A DNA stretch of 42,826 nucleotides from the NCBI RefSeq assembly GCF_000473085.1, contig NZ_AXBA01000041.1, positions 1 through 42,826 of the forward strand. Direction: 5' to 3'. Under the pieces are notes generated by a model, which had not been told where the DNA came from, ran no database searches, and was given only the letters and a program-made list of their open reading frames with translations. Positions 1-6,635 of the stretch are shown piece by piece (the first letter of the stretch is position 1; each line of letters starts with the position of its first letter). The translations under genes and the position numbers were made by a program. The DNA comes from Azorhizobium doebereinerae UFLA1-100 (lineage in GTDB: Bacteria > Pseudomonadota > Alphaproteobacteria > Rhizobiales > Xanthobacteraceae).

Positions 1-259
1 GGAACTCGGGCTCGATCACTTCGAGGGCCGGTCCTGGAGCGGACTGCACAGGCACGCCGTGATGACGATGATCGCCTACGCCTTCCTTCAGAACCAACGC
101 CTTGGTCAGGCGAGCGGGGGGAAAAAGGATCTCCGGCCCACCTCCGCGGCCGACCCTACCGGCAATCCGGCAGGCCATCCTGGATCAGATCTTCAAGCCG
201 GACACACTCAGATGTCCACAATGCAGGGCGCGCTTCAGACGTAAAATGCCAAAGTAGTG
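1..259 (+). mobile_element. Right end of an IS701-family insertion sequence (partial)
   Basis: The window opens inside this element, so only its 3' end is visible: the transposase C-terminus and a few bases after its stop codon. The word CTAG at 260-263 fits the YTAR target duplicated by IS701-type elements, so the IS end probably lies at about 259. The end of the transposase gene would then overlap the terminal inverted repeat. The left end and the second target copy are outside the window, so the boundary is inferred. The reading frame of a minus-strand gene (up to 914) continues into the IS, which shows that the IS landed in that gene. Confidence 0.7.
2..257 (+). pseudogene. IS701-family transposase, C-terminal part, frameshifted
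   Basis: Reading frame 2 from base 2 encodes ELGLDHFEGRSWSGLHRH and then MTMIAYAFLQNQRL, the conserved C-terminal signature of IS701-family DDE transposases. After the runs of G (116-121) and A (122-126) the family sequence continues in a different frame: KRISGPPPRPTLPAIRQ, then a zinc-ribbon-like LRCPQCRARF, ending at TAG 255-257. In frame 2 the protein would instead run into unrelated residues and stop at 242-244. The copy therefore carries a +1 type shift at a G6A5 run. It could be an inactivating indel, a sequencing error or programmed slippage; IS701 members normally use one frame, so an indel is the simplest reading. Confidence 0.8.
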
Positions 260-914
260 CTAGGCCATCGATCACAGACGATAGTGGCGAACCGGACGCT
301 CTACCGATTAGGGAGAGCCGTCCTTTAGCGACCTCACGCACTACGTCAGCGCAAGCAATTTCCCAGTACCCCAGATCATCGGGGAATACGGGTCTCTGGC
401 CGCCGCAGGTTGCGATCCACGCGGCTGCCTCAAATAGGGGGATGTAGCCCGCATCGGATGGCGGAGCTCCTTCCCAACGCATTGCCGGGGTAAGGACTTG
501 CCCTGATGCGGGAAACCACTGCGTCAACTCGTCGGCAGAGAACCTTACCTGTCGAATCTGAACAATCGGGCCAACCGCACAGCACATGGTCAGAAACGCC
601 TCGGACCTGTCAGCGCTATATGCCCAATCGCAGTGGCGCAGCAGTGTGGCCGGAATTGCCTCTGGAGCCCTACCAGATCCTATGCAGCCCAAAAGGCTCA
701 GTGCTGGCTGCGCGGTGGTCGTGCATGCAGTGTGGAGAGAGCGCCAAGCGACATCCTGATCAAGCCCGCTTGGCCACTGCGGGTCGCTGGGAAGGCTGAT
801 GTCTGGCCGGAGCCAATTCGGTTGGATGCGCCGCGTGAAATCCAAATCTCGGGTCACCACCCAAGCCAGCGCTGAATGCAGGCCCCAAACCTCGGATTCA
901 TCAGGCGATGCCAT
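156..914 (-). CDS. Hypothetical protein with 3' end replaced by IS sequence
   Basis: A 252-residue frame starting with MASPDESEVWGLHSALAW followed by VVTRDLDFTRRI. I do not recognise a named family. The opening pattern (W-L-AL-W--TRDLDF) looks like unnamed alphaproteobacterial island proteins, but that is only an impression. There is no signal peptide or membrane segment; tryptophans are frequent. The last 35 or so codons (156-263) are the antisense of the IS701 transposase, so the native C-terminus is lost and the gene is probably a truncated relic. The base composition is less GC-rich than the core genes further right, in keeping with the accessory setting between an IS and an integrase. 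Confidence 0.5.
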   Translation of the reverse strand: MASPDESEVWGLHSALAWVVTRDLDFTRRIQPNWLRPDISLPSDPQWPSGLDQDVAWRSLHTACTTTAQPALSLLGCIGSGRAPEAIPATLLRHCDWAYSADRSEAFLTMCCAVGPIVQIRQVRFSADELTQWFPASGQVLTPAMRWEGAPPSDAGYIPLFEAAAWIATCGGQRPVFPDDLGYWEIACADVVREVAKGRLSLIGRASGSPLSSVIDGLALLWHFTSEARPALWTSECVRLEDLIQDGLPDCR

Positions 915-1019
915 CTCGAACTCACGCTGCTTGGTTCGACGGTAATCCTAGCACGTCCAAGTGCGTTCGTGCTCATCTGTGCGGCCATCCCCGCCATCCA
1001 CATGGCCGGATGTTCTCCC

Positions 1020-1120
1020 GCGCACGTGCAGGCGCGCGTGCTGGCTGCGAAACTCCCTCGCGTGCACGCGCACGCGTCGGGCTCCGAAAACAGTGCCTCG
1101 CGCACGTGCACGCGCGAGGC
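1020..1120. repeat. Cluster of CACGTG-centred GC repeats
   Basis: A 100-bp stretch between the unknown gene and the integrase stop holds repeated alternating purine-pyrimidine words. CGCACGTGCAGGCGCG (1021-1036) and CGCACGTGCACGCGCG (1101-1116) are direct repeats differing at one base. A related word, GCGTGCACGCGCACGCG, lies at about 1061-1077. No protein reading frame is convincing here. The role is unknown; recombination or protein-binding sites of the island and simple repeat expansion are both possible. Confidence 0.5.
1095..1120 (-). terminator. Hairpin downstream of the integrase gene
   Basis: GCCTCGCG (1095-1102) pairs perfectly with CGCGAGGC (1113-1120) around a 10-base loop. Read on the minus strand it lies 20 bp after the integrase stop and is followed by ACTGTTTTCGG, a weak T tract. 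It is a plausible intrinsic terminator for the integrase transcript. Confidence 0.5.
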
Positions 1121-1139
1121 AAATCACCTGCCTCACCCG

Positions 1140-2354
1140 TCAGTCTGCCATCGGAGCCGCAAGGCCGCGATTTCCGCCCATTGCGCCCAGATGATTTGCC
1201 CAGGCAGACATCATCTCTCGGCGCCCAGCGAGATACTGGGCGCTGTTGTAGGCCCCTCGCACCTCGTCCCGCTCGTCATGCGCGAGCTGCCGCTCGATCC
1301 AGTCGGAGGCGTAGCCCTGCTCGTTCAGCCAAGTGGATGCCACGCCGCGGAAGCCGTGGACCGTCGCCCTTCCGTGGTAGCCCATGCGGTACAGGCCGTA
1401 GAGCATGGTGTTGTTCGACATGAATCCCTCCTTGCTTGGGGAGGGGAAGAGGTGAGCGCTCCGGCCGCACAGCGGGCGCAGCTCCTGCAGCGCCACCACG
1501 GCGGCCGGCGCCAGCGGGACCAGGTGCTCGAAGCGCATCTTCATGCGCTCGGCTGGGATCCGCCATAGCGGCTCCAGCCCGTCCAGCCCCTCGAACTCCT
1601 GCCATTTCGCCGCGCGCAGCTCCGTGGTGCGGACGAAGGTCAGGACGATCAGCTTCAGCGCCAGACGCGTCTTGGGATCGCCGTCATAGGTCTCCAGGGC
1701 CCGGAGGAAGCCGGGCAGGTCTTCCCGCGTCATCGCGCGGTGGTGCTTCTGCCGGCCGGGGGATTTCAGGGCGCCGACCAGGTCGCGCGTCGGATCGCGC
1801 TTGGCGCGGCCGGTGGCGATGGCGAAGCGGAATACCTGGCCAATGACCTGCATCTCGCGCTTCGCAAGCTCGACCGCTCCCCTCCCTTCCACCTTGCGAA
1901 TGACGTCCAGCACGTCAGGAGGCTCAATCTCGTTGATCGGGCGCCGGCCGAGCGAAGGAAACACGTCCGCCACCAGCCGACTCATCAGGCGCACTGAATA
2001 TGAGGGCACCCAACCCGGCTCTTTGGATGCAAACCACTCGCGGGCGATGGCCTCGAACGTGCGCGCCGCCTCCAAGGCGTTTGCACGCTTCTCAGCGCGT
2101 TTGGCCTCGCTAGGGTCTCCGCCGGAGGCCAGCACCTCCTTCGCAGCCTCCCGGCGCTTGCGCGCCTCTGCCAACGACACCGCCGGATAGGTGCCGAACG
2201 CCAACAGCTTCTGCTTCCCGCCGAACCGATATGCGAGGCGCCAGTAGCGCGCGCCGTCCGGCTGCACCTGAAGGAAAAGGCCTCCTCCATCCGAGAGCTT
2301 GAACGGCTTCTCACGCCCTTTTGCATTTCGAACGGCGGTGTCCGTTAGCGGCAT
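1140..2354 (-). CDS. P4-type tyrosine recombinase (site-specific integrase)
   Basis: A 404-residue phage/island integrase that would join the island to the chromosome at the neighbouring tRNA gene. The N-terminus (MPLTDTAVRNAKGREKPFKL then SDGGGLFLQV) is the DUF4102 arm-binding domain of P4-like integrases. The core-binding domain spans about residues 95-195, and the catalytic domain follows with R242 (VRTTEL), H333 and R336 (VHGFRG), H359 (LAHDE) and the nucleophile Y369 (RGAYNSAQYL). All expected active-site residues are present, so the enzyme looks intact. A longer in-frame start exists at 2405, but family alignment favours the ATG at 2354. The gene starts 174 bp from the 3' end of the tRNA at 2528-2603 and reads away from it, the classic arrangement at an island edge. 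Confidence 0.95.
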   Translation of the reverse strand: MPLTDTAVRNAKGREKPFKLSDGGGLFLQVQPDGARYWRLAYRFGGKQKLLAFGTYPAVSLAEARKRREAAKEVLASGGDPSEAKRAEKRANALEAARTFEAIAREWFASKEPGWVPSYSVRLMSRLVADVFPSLGRRPINEIEPPDVLDVIRKVEGRGAVELAKREMQVIGQVFRFAIATGRAKRDPTRDLVGALKSPGRQKHHRAMTREDLPGFLRALETYDGDPKTRLALKLIVLTFVRTTELRAAKWQEFEGLDGLEPLWRIPAERMKMRFEHLVPLAPAAVVALQELRPLCGRSAHLFPSPSKEGFMSNNTMLYGLYRMGYHGRATVHGFRGVASTWLNEQGYASDWIERQLAHDERDEVRGAYNSAQYLAGRREMMSAWANHLGAMGGNRGLAAPMAD

Positions 2355-2422
2355 GTTGGTATCTCGCCCGTGCACGGTTGCCCATGCCATCAAAAATACC
2401 AACAAAATCTCTGGATACCAAC
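2355..2422. promoter_or_regulatory. Candidate integrase arm-type sites between int and tRNA
   Basis: The octamer ATACCAAC occurs at 2396-2403 and 2415-2422 (19 bp apart) and, inverted, at 2355-2362, touching the integrase start codon. Short direct and inverted repeats between an integrase gene and its tRNA target are typical of arm-type integrase or excisionase binding sites, which also let integrase repress its own promoter. The repeats are seen directly; the function is inference. Confidence 0.45.
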
Positions 2423-2527
2423 AACCAGAAGCGAACGGCGGCGGACGACCGTAACTCAGAAGCCCGTACAGAAACTCGCTCTTGTTGGACTAAGGCGGAT
2501 TGTAGCGGACCGCCGTGGATGGCACTT

Positions 2528-2603
2528 TGGTGGGCCCGGAGGGACTCGAACCCCCAACCAGACCGTTATGAGCGGTCAGCTCTAACCATTGAGCTACAGG
2601 CCC
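2528..2603 (-). tRNA. tRNA with CAU anticodon, probably tRNA-Ile2 (lysidine type)
   Basis: The minus strand folds as a full cloverleaf. The acceptor is GGGCCTG / CGGGCCC with an encoded ACCA end, the D arm starts AGCTCAATGG, the anticodon stem GACCG / CGGTC encloses CTCATAA (anticodon CAU), and the T arm GGGGG / CCCTC encloses TTCGAGT. CAU tRNAs are initiator Met, elongator Met or Ile2. The acceptor lacks the initiator mismatch. The short D loop and the C4-G69 and C5-G68 pairs resemble the TilS-recognised tRNA-Ile2, so I favour Ile2 over elongator Met. The 3' end faces the integrase and is the likely attachment site of the island. Confidence 0.93.
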
Positions 2604-2695
2604 CGGACTAGCTCCTATCAACCTTGGCGCCGTCGAACAACCGGGGTGGGGATGGTGCCGCCGCCCGCGCGGCGGGGGGCCGCCCGGCCCGCCGG

Positions 2696-2801
2696 CTAGA
2701 GCGTTTTCGAGCGAAGTGGATCCCGGTTCGCGGGAATAAAACGCGATAAAACAAAGAAATAGGGCATTTTCCCGATTCGAAGGAACGGGGAAATGCTCTA
2801 G
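2696..2801. repeat. Dispersed palindromic element bounded by CTAGAGC / GCTCTAG
   Basis: A 106-bp element with outer inverted repeats CTAGAGC (2696-2702) and GCTCTAG (2795-2801). It contains two hairpins: GCGTTTT (2701-2707) with AAAACGC (2738-2744), and GCATTTTCCC (2764-2773) with GGGGAAATGC (2787-2796, one mismatch). The centre of the first, GTGGATCCCGGTTCGCG, is shared with the element at 42502-42553. The right end supplies the TAG stop of the channel gene on the minus strand, and the second hairpin directly follows that stop, so it may also end transcription. From memory, similar sequences are scattered through Rhizobiales genomes. Confidence 0.75.
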
Positions 2802-3388
2802 CTGCGGCGCGGCGGCGGGGGGAGGCGGATCAGCAGGTGGCCGAGCCCGTTCAGCACATAGGCATAGAGCGCCTGGCGCGGGGCGAGGCAGGCAATGAGG
2901 GCCGACACCACGGCGGAGGCCATGAACAGCAGCAGGCGCTGGCGGGTGGCGCGGGCCGCCGCCTCCTGGCCGCGGGCGATGTCCCACAGGTTCAGCGGCA
3001 GGGCGAGCGCGCCCAGCAGAAACATGTTGGCGGCATAGAGCCACACCGCCGGGGCCATGCCGCCGTAATGGCTCACCACGCCGGAGGAGAAGGGCAGGCT
3101 GGTGACGAAGAACAGATACAGCATCCACAGCTTCAGCAGGCCGCCGGAAACGGTGTCCGCCCGGCGGGCGAGCTCGGTGCCGGAGCGCCACAGCGCCCCC
3201 AGCACCATGAAGCTGATGAGATAGGTCAGCGCTTGCGGCCACAGGCCGAGGATCTGCGCCGTCAGCTCGCGCGCGTCCGAGATGGGCAGGTCCGCCGGCA
3301 GGCGGATGTCCAGCACCAGCAGGGTCATGGCGAAGGCGAAGATGCCGTCGGTGAGCGCTTCCACGCGGGACTTGGCAAAGCGTCTCAT
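2798..3388 (-). CDS. TMEM175-family (DUF1211) potassium channel-like membrane protein
   Basis: A 196-residue integral membrane protein. The opening RVEALTDGIFAFAMTLLVLD matches the first helix of the DUF1211/TMEM175 repeat, in which an R-x-x-x-[FA]-[ST]-D signature precedes the pore-lining residues; here the FSD-like triplet reads LTD. Five or six hydrophobic helices follow (about 10-30, 45-65, 80-105, 115-135, 150-170, 172-190). Bacterial members of this family form tetrameric potassium-selective channels. The start at 3388 is preceded by a GGAAGG ribosome-binding site. The C-terminus ends in a short proline/arginine tail (RLPPPPRRS), and its stop codon lies in the palindromic element next door. 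Substrate and gating are inferred from family only. Confidence 0.85.
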   Translation of the reverse strand: MRRFAKSRVEALTDGIFAFAMTLLVLDIRLPADLPISDARELTAQILGLWPQALTYLISFMVLGALWRSGTELARRADTVSGGLLKLWMLYLFFVTSLPFSSGVVSHYGGMAPAVWLYAANMFLLGALALPLNLWDIARGQEAAARATRQRLLLFMASAVVSALIACLAPRQALYAYVLNGLGHLLIRLPPPPRRS

Positions 3389-3754
3389 GGCGGCCTTCCG
3401 GCGGCTCCCGGCTGTGGAGAGGTGTGAGGGCGGCTTCGCCGGCCAGGTCGTGCCGACCTGACCGGATCCGGCTCCGGTGCGGCGAATCGCGGGCCGGCCG
3501 GCCCGCCGCCGGGGAGCTTACGCGCGAAGCCGACGCTTCGGGAGGCGGGTGCGCGCCGCCCCATTGGCGCCGCCTTCCCCGCGTGATGTAGGCCGGTGAC
3601 CGGGCCCGCCGCCGGGCGGCCTTCGGCAAATGTTCACCATCCGCGGGCCAGAACGGCGCGGACCGAGCATCCGGCGCCGGTGGCGGCGCGGGCGGCTTCA
3701 GCCCGGGCCCGTTGCGGCCACGGGCACGTTTCGGCAGCGAGGGGACCAGCAGTG
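3389..3754. other. Intergenic region between divergent genes
   Basis: 366 bp of very GC-rich DNA separate the divergently read channel and SIMPL genes. I see no convincing reading frame, RNA or strong hairpin. It must hold both promoters, but no clear -35/-10 pair stands out. A GAGGGG ribosome-binding site lies at its right end. Confidence 0.5.
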
Positions 3755-4519
3755 ATGGGAAGCGGCATGCGCAACGCCGGGTACGGCAGGACGGGACGCT
3801 GGGGCAAGCTCCGGGTGGCGACGGCGGCGGCGCTGGTGGCGGGGCTCGCCGTGGCGCTGCCGGCGCGCGCGGACGACCTGGCCCGCGCCACGCTCTCCGT
3901 GGTCGGGCAGGGCCGCGCCGCCGCCCGGCCGGACCTCGCCACCCTGACCACCGGCGTGGTGGTGACCGCCAAGACGGCGGAGGAGGCGCTGGCCGCCAAT
4001 TCCAAGGCCATGGAGCAGGTCATCGCCGCCATCAAGGAGGCCGGGGTCGAGCCCAAGGACATCACCACCTCGGGCTTCTCCGTGCAGCCGCAATATTCCC
4101 AGCCCGCCCAGGGCTCGCGCGAGGCGCCCAAGCTGTCCGGCTACGAGGTGCGCAACGGCGTCGCCGTGAAGGTGCGCGATCTCGTCGCCCTCGGCCCGCT
4201 GCTGGACAAGGTGGTGCAGGCTGGCGCCAACCAGGCCAGCGGGCTGAGCTTCCACCTGGCCGACCCCTCGGCCCTGCAGACGCAGGCGCGCACGGCGGCG
4301 GTGAAGGACGCCATGGCCCAGGCCCAGCAGGTGGCGGACGCGGCCGGCGTGCGGCTGGTGCGCATCCGCCGCATCGAGCCGCGCGGCGACAGCATGCCCT
4401 ACCCGCCCGCGCCGATGATGATGAAGGCCGATGCCCGCGCCATGGCGGTGCCGGTGGAGGTGGGCGAGACGGAGGCCCGGGCGCAGATCGCCATCGTCTA
4501 TGAGGTGGAGCCGCGCTGA
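3755..4519 (+). CDS. SIMPL-domain (DUF541) periplasmic protein
   Basis: A 254-residue secreted protein of the SIMPL/DUF541 family (BP26/Omp28 of Brucella, YggE of Escherichia coli). The N-terminus has a charged stretch, a hydrophobic core (ATAAALVAGLAVAL) and an ARA-DD signal-peptidase site near residue 40. The mature part begins with ATLSVVGQGRAAARPDLATL, the typical first strand, then TTSGFSVQPQYS and the conserved YEVRNGVAVKVRDL segment. Family members assemble into periplasmic rings and are linked to oxidative stress tolerance, but the biochemical role is not settled. A further in-frame ATG at 3767 is possible; 3755 has the better-placed GAGGGG site. The gene converges on the lipid kinase gene. 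Confidence 0.85.
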   Translation: MGSGMRNAGYGRTGRWGKLRVATAAALVAGLAVALPARADDLARATLSVVGQGRAAARPDLATLTTGVVVTAKTAEEALAANSKAMEQVIAAIKEAGVEPKDITTSGFSVQPQYSQPAQGSREAPKLSGYEVRNGVAVKVRDLVALGPLLDKVVQAGANQASGLSFHLADPSALQTQARTAAVKDAMAQAQQVADAAGVRLVRIRRIEPRGDSMPYPPAPMMMKADARAMAVPVEVGETEARAQIAIVYEVEPR

Positions 4520-4600
4520 GCGGCGAGCGGGGGCGCGCACGTGATCGCGCCCGTGATCGCCACCCTGGCGGCCACCGGGGCGGCCAGCTCGGCCGTCCAT

Positions 4601-4616
4601 CCCGGCGGGCGCCGGG
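4601..4616. terminator. GC hairpin between convergent genes
   Basis: CCCGGCG (4601-4607) pairs with CGCCGGG (4610-4616) over a two-base gap in the 106-bp space between two convergent genes. There is no T tract, so it is at best a weak or Rho-assisted transcription end. Confidence 0.3.
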
Positions 4617-4625
4617 CTTCCGGCG

Positions 4626-5567
4626 TCAGGCCACCGTGCGCGCTTCCGGCGCCTCGGGCGGGCTGCCGGCCCATTGCACCGCATTGGCCGGCACCAGCAG
4701 GGTGAGCGCCTGCGGCCGCACCTCGTAGCGCAGCGGCAGCGTCTCGCGGGTGATCTCGCCGTCGGTGGCCACCCAGGCCCGCCGGCGCCGGAGGCCGTGG
4801 ATGGTGACGGCGCGGGCCTGGAAGGAATGGATGCCGGGATTGTTGCGCCAGTTCTCCACCAGCAGGTCGGCGCCGGCCTTCAGTCGCGCCAGCGCGCCGC
4901 GCTCTTCCGCCACATGGATCTCCAGCAGGCCGGAATCCAGCCGCGAGCGGTGCCAACTCGGCGCATCGAACGGATTGCTGGTGACGAGGGCGGCATAAGC
5001 GTCGATGGGCTCGCGCCGGCCCTCGATCTCGATCTCCAGCGACAGCCGGCCGGAGCGGAAGATGGCGCGGCCGAGCGCCCACAGCCAGCCGAAGATGCGG
5101 CCGCGCGAATGGCGCACCTGCTCGCGCGCCATGGCCATCTGCGAGAAGAAGCCGACGCCGGAGACGCCGTGGAAGGCACGGCCGTTCAGCGTGGTGAGGT
5201 CGATGCGCATGGGCCGCGCGGTGGCGAGCGCGGCCATGGCGGCGGTCAGGTCGCGCGGCAGGCCGATGTCGTAGGCCAGAAGATTCATGGTGCCGAGCGG
5301 CAGCACGCCGAGCGCGACGTCGGTGCCGGCGAGCACCGAGGCGGCATAGCTCACCGTGCCGTCGCCGGCGCCGACGATCACCGTGTCATAGCCTTCCTGC
5401 GGTGCGGTGCGGATGGCGCGGGCCATCTGCTTGCCTTCCGCCAGCAGCACCTCCACGTCGCGATCCGGGCGCGTCAAAGCGCGGTCCACCGCCTCCGCGG
5501 TGGCCTTTCCGCCCAGGTCCATCACGGTCCCGGCCTTCGCGTTCAACACGACCAGCGTCCGCCCCAT
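4626..5567 (-). CDS. Diacylglycerol/sphingosine-type lipid kinase
   Basis: A 313-residue protein of the DAGK-catalytic (LCB5/YegS-like) family, which phosphorylates lipid hydroxyl groups with ATP. It starts with LVVLNAKAGTV (first beta strand and glycine loop), carries the nucleotide-binding GAGDGTVSYAA motif near residues 66-76, and then LPLGTMNLLAYDIGLP, the lipid-kinase signature. The C-terminal beta-sandwich (ALVTSNPFD, LDSGLLEIHVAEE) matches the family. The start at 5567 is chosen because GGGAGG sits 6-7 bases upstream of this ATG; the frame extends to 5627 without a comparable site. The substrate cannot be read from the sequence. It lies divergent to a small membrane protein gene. Confidence 0.85.
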   Translation of the reverse strand: MGRTLVVLNAKAGTVMDLGGKATAEAVDRALTRPDRDVEVLLAEGKQMARAIRTAPQEGYDTVIVGAGDGTVSYAASVLAGTDVALGVLPLGTMNLLAYDIGLPRDLTAAMAALATARPMRIDLTTLNGRAFHGVSGVGFFSQMAMAREQVRHSRGRIFGWLWALGRAIFRSGRLSLEIEIEGRREPIDAYAALVTSNPFDAPSWHRSRLDSGLLEIHVAEERGALARLKAGADLLVENWRNNPGIHSFQARAVTIHGLRRRRAWVATDGEITRETLPLRYEVRPQALTLLVPANAVQWAGSPPEAPEARTVA

Positions 5568-5747
5568 GGTGCAGCCTCCCGTGCGCGTCAACCCGCGCGG
5601 CCCGTCCGCAGTTCCCTGATCCGTCACGCGGCACCTGCTCCTGCGTCAGCTGCCCAGCATGACGCCTTGAGCGGCGAAACGATGTCGGCAATATGGAGCG
5701 CGAGTTTGCGGCGCCCCGTGGCGCCGGCGTGAAGGGGGAATGCGATC

Positions 5748-6149
5748 ATGACGATGCCGGAGACGGGCGGCAAGGCCAGCTCCATCCTGCGGCTGCGCGC
5801 CGGCTTTCTGCTGCTGGCCGCGCTCGTGCTGCTGTGCGTGTCGGGCGGCACCTTCGTGGCGCGGCAGTTTCAGCTCGGCACGCTCTGGGGGCTGCTGATC
5901 GCCTTGGTGCTGGCGCTGGCGGTGGGGCTGGCAATCTACCACCTCACCAACAAGAGCTATTGGGCCATCGCCGCCTTGGTGACGCTGGTCACCACCTATC
6001 TGGCCTATGATTTCCTGCGCAACGCCGTGGACTGGAGCCGGGGCACGTCGCTGACGCTGGCCGCCATTCCCCTGGTGGTGCTGCTGGCCGCCTTCTGGGA
6101 TTTCCGCCGGCTGAAGGGGGAGATCCGCGCCTGGGCGAATCGGCGCTGA
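5748..6149 (+). CDS. Small four-helix membrane protein of unknown function
   Basis: A 133-residue protein with four hydrophobic segments (about 17-38, 44-64, 69-90, 100-118), short loops and a basic C-terminal tail (FRRLKGEIRAWANRR). AAGGGGGA sits eight bases before the ATG. I recognise no named family. The last tail suggests the C-terminus is cytoplasmic. It is followed 113 bp later by another small membrane protein gene on the same strand, but they are not tightly coupled. Confidence 0.7.
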   Translation: MTMPETGGKASSILRLRAGFLLLAALVLLCVSGGTFVARQFQLGTLWGLLIALVLALAVGLAIYHLTNKSYWAIAALVTLVTTYLAYDFLRNAVDWSRGTSLTLAAIPLVVLLAAFWDFRRLKGEIRAWANRR

Positions 6150-6262
6150 GCGGCACCGCTGGGCGCCGGCATCGCCGGCAGGGTTAACCGGCGCCTAACG
6201 AGCTGGAACGAAGCGGCGGGATCGGGGTTGCTCTCCCAGCATCCCCGCCGGAGCGCGCCGCC

Positions 6263-6565
6263 ATGCTGAAATACGCCGCCATCTTCCTCGTGCTGTCGAT
6301 CATCGCCGGGTCCATGGGCTTCATCACCGTCTCGCAGGTGGCGCGGCGGGTTTCGCTCGTGTTGTTCGGCGTGTTCCTGGTGATCGCCCTGGCGGTCGCC
6401 GGCTTCTTCGTGCTGCTGGAGCGGGCCACCGCCGGCGAGATCACCCCGCCGGCCAAGCCCGCCGCGCCGCTCATCACCATGATCGCCGCCGCCGACCTGC
6501 CCGAGGCCGCGTCCTTGGGCGGAAAAATGCCGCCCGGACACCCGGTCGCCGGCCGCGCCTGTTGA
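6263..6565 (+). CDS. DUF1328-like small membrane protein
   Basis: A 100-residue protein. Its first 55 residues (MLKYAAIFLVLSIIAGSMGF then VTVS-like residues and LVLFGVFLVIALAVAGF) form two transmembrane helices in the pattern of DUF1328 proteins, which start MLrwA-iFLviAliAgvlGF. The remaining 45 residues are a proline/alanine-rich tail not usual for the family, which is generally near 55-60 residues. Function is unknown; related small proteins are often stress-induced. CCGGAG precedes the ATG. Confidence 0.65.
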   Translation: MLKYAAIFLVLSIIAGSMGFITVSQVARRVSLVLFGVFLVIALAVAGFFVLLERATAGEITPPAKPAAPLITMIAAADLPEAASLGGKMPPGHPVAGRAC

Positions 6566-6635
6566 GCCTGCCGCGCTGCCGCAATAGCCTTCTCCCAGGG
6601 GCGCGCGCGCGCCGCCTGTCCAGAGGGAGAAGACC

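Noticed and set aside
2528-2603. Initiator tRNA-Met
   Set aside because: The first acceptor pair G1-C72 is matched, whereas the initiator has a 1-72 mismatch, and the anticodon stem lacks the three G-C pairs of the initiator.
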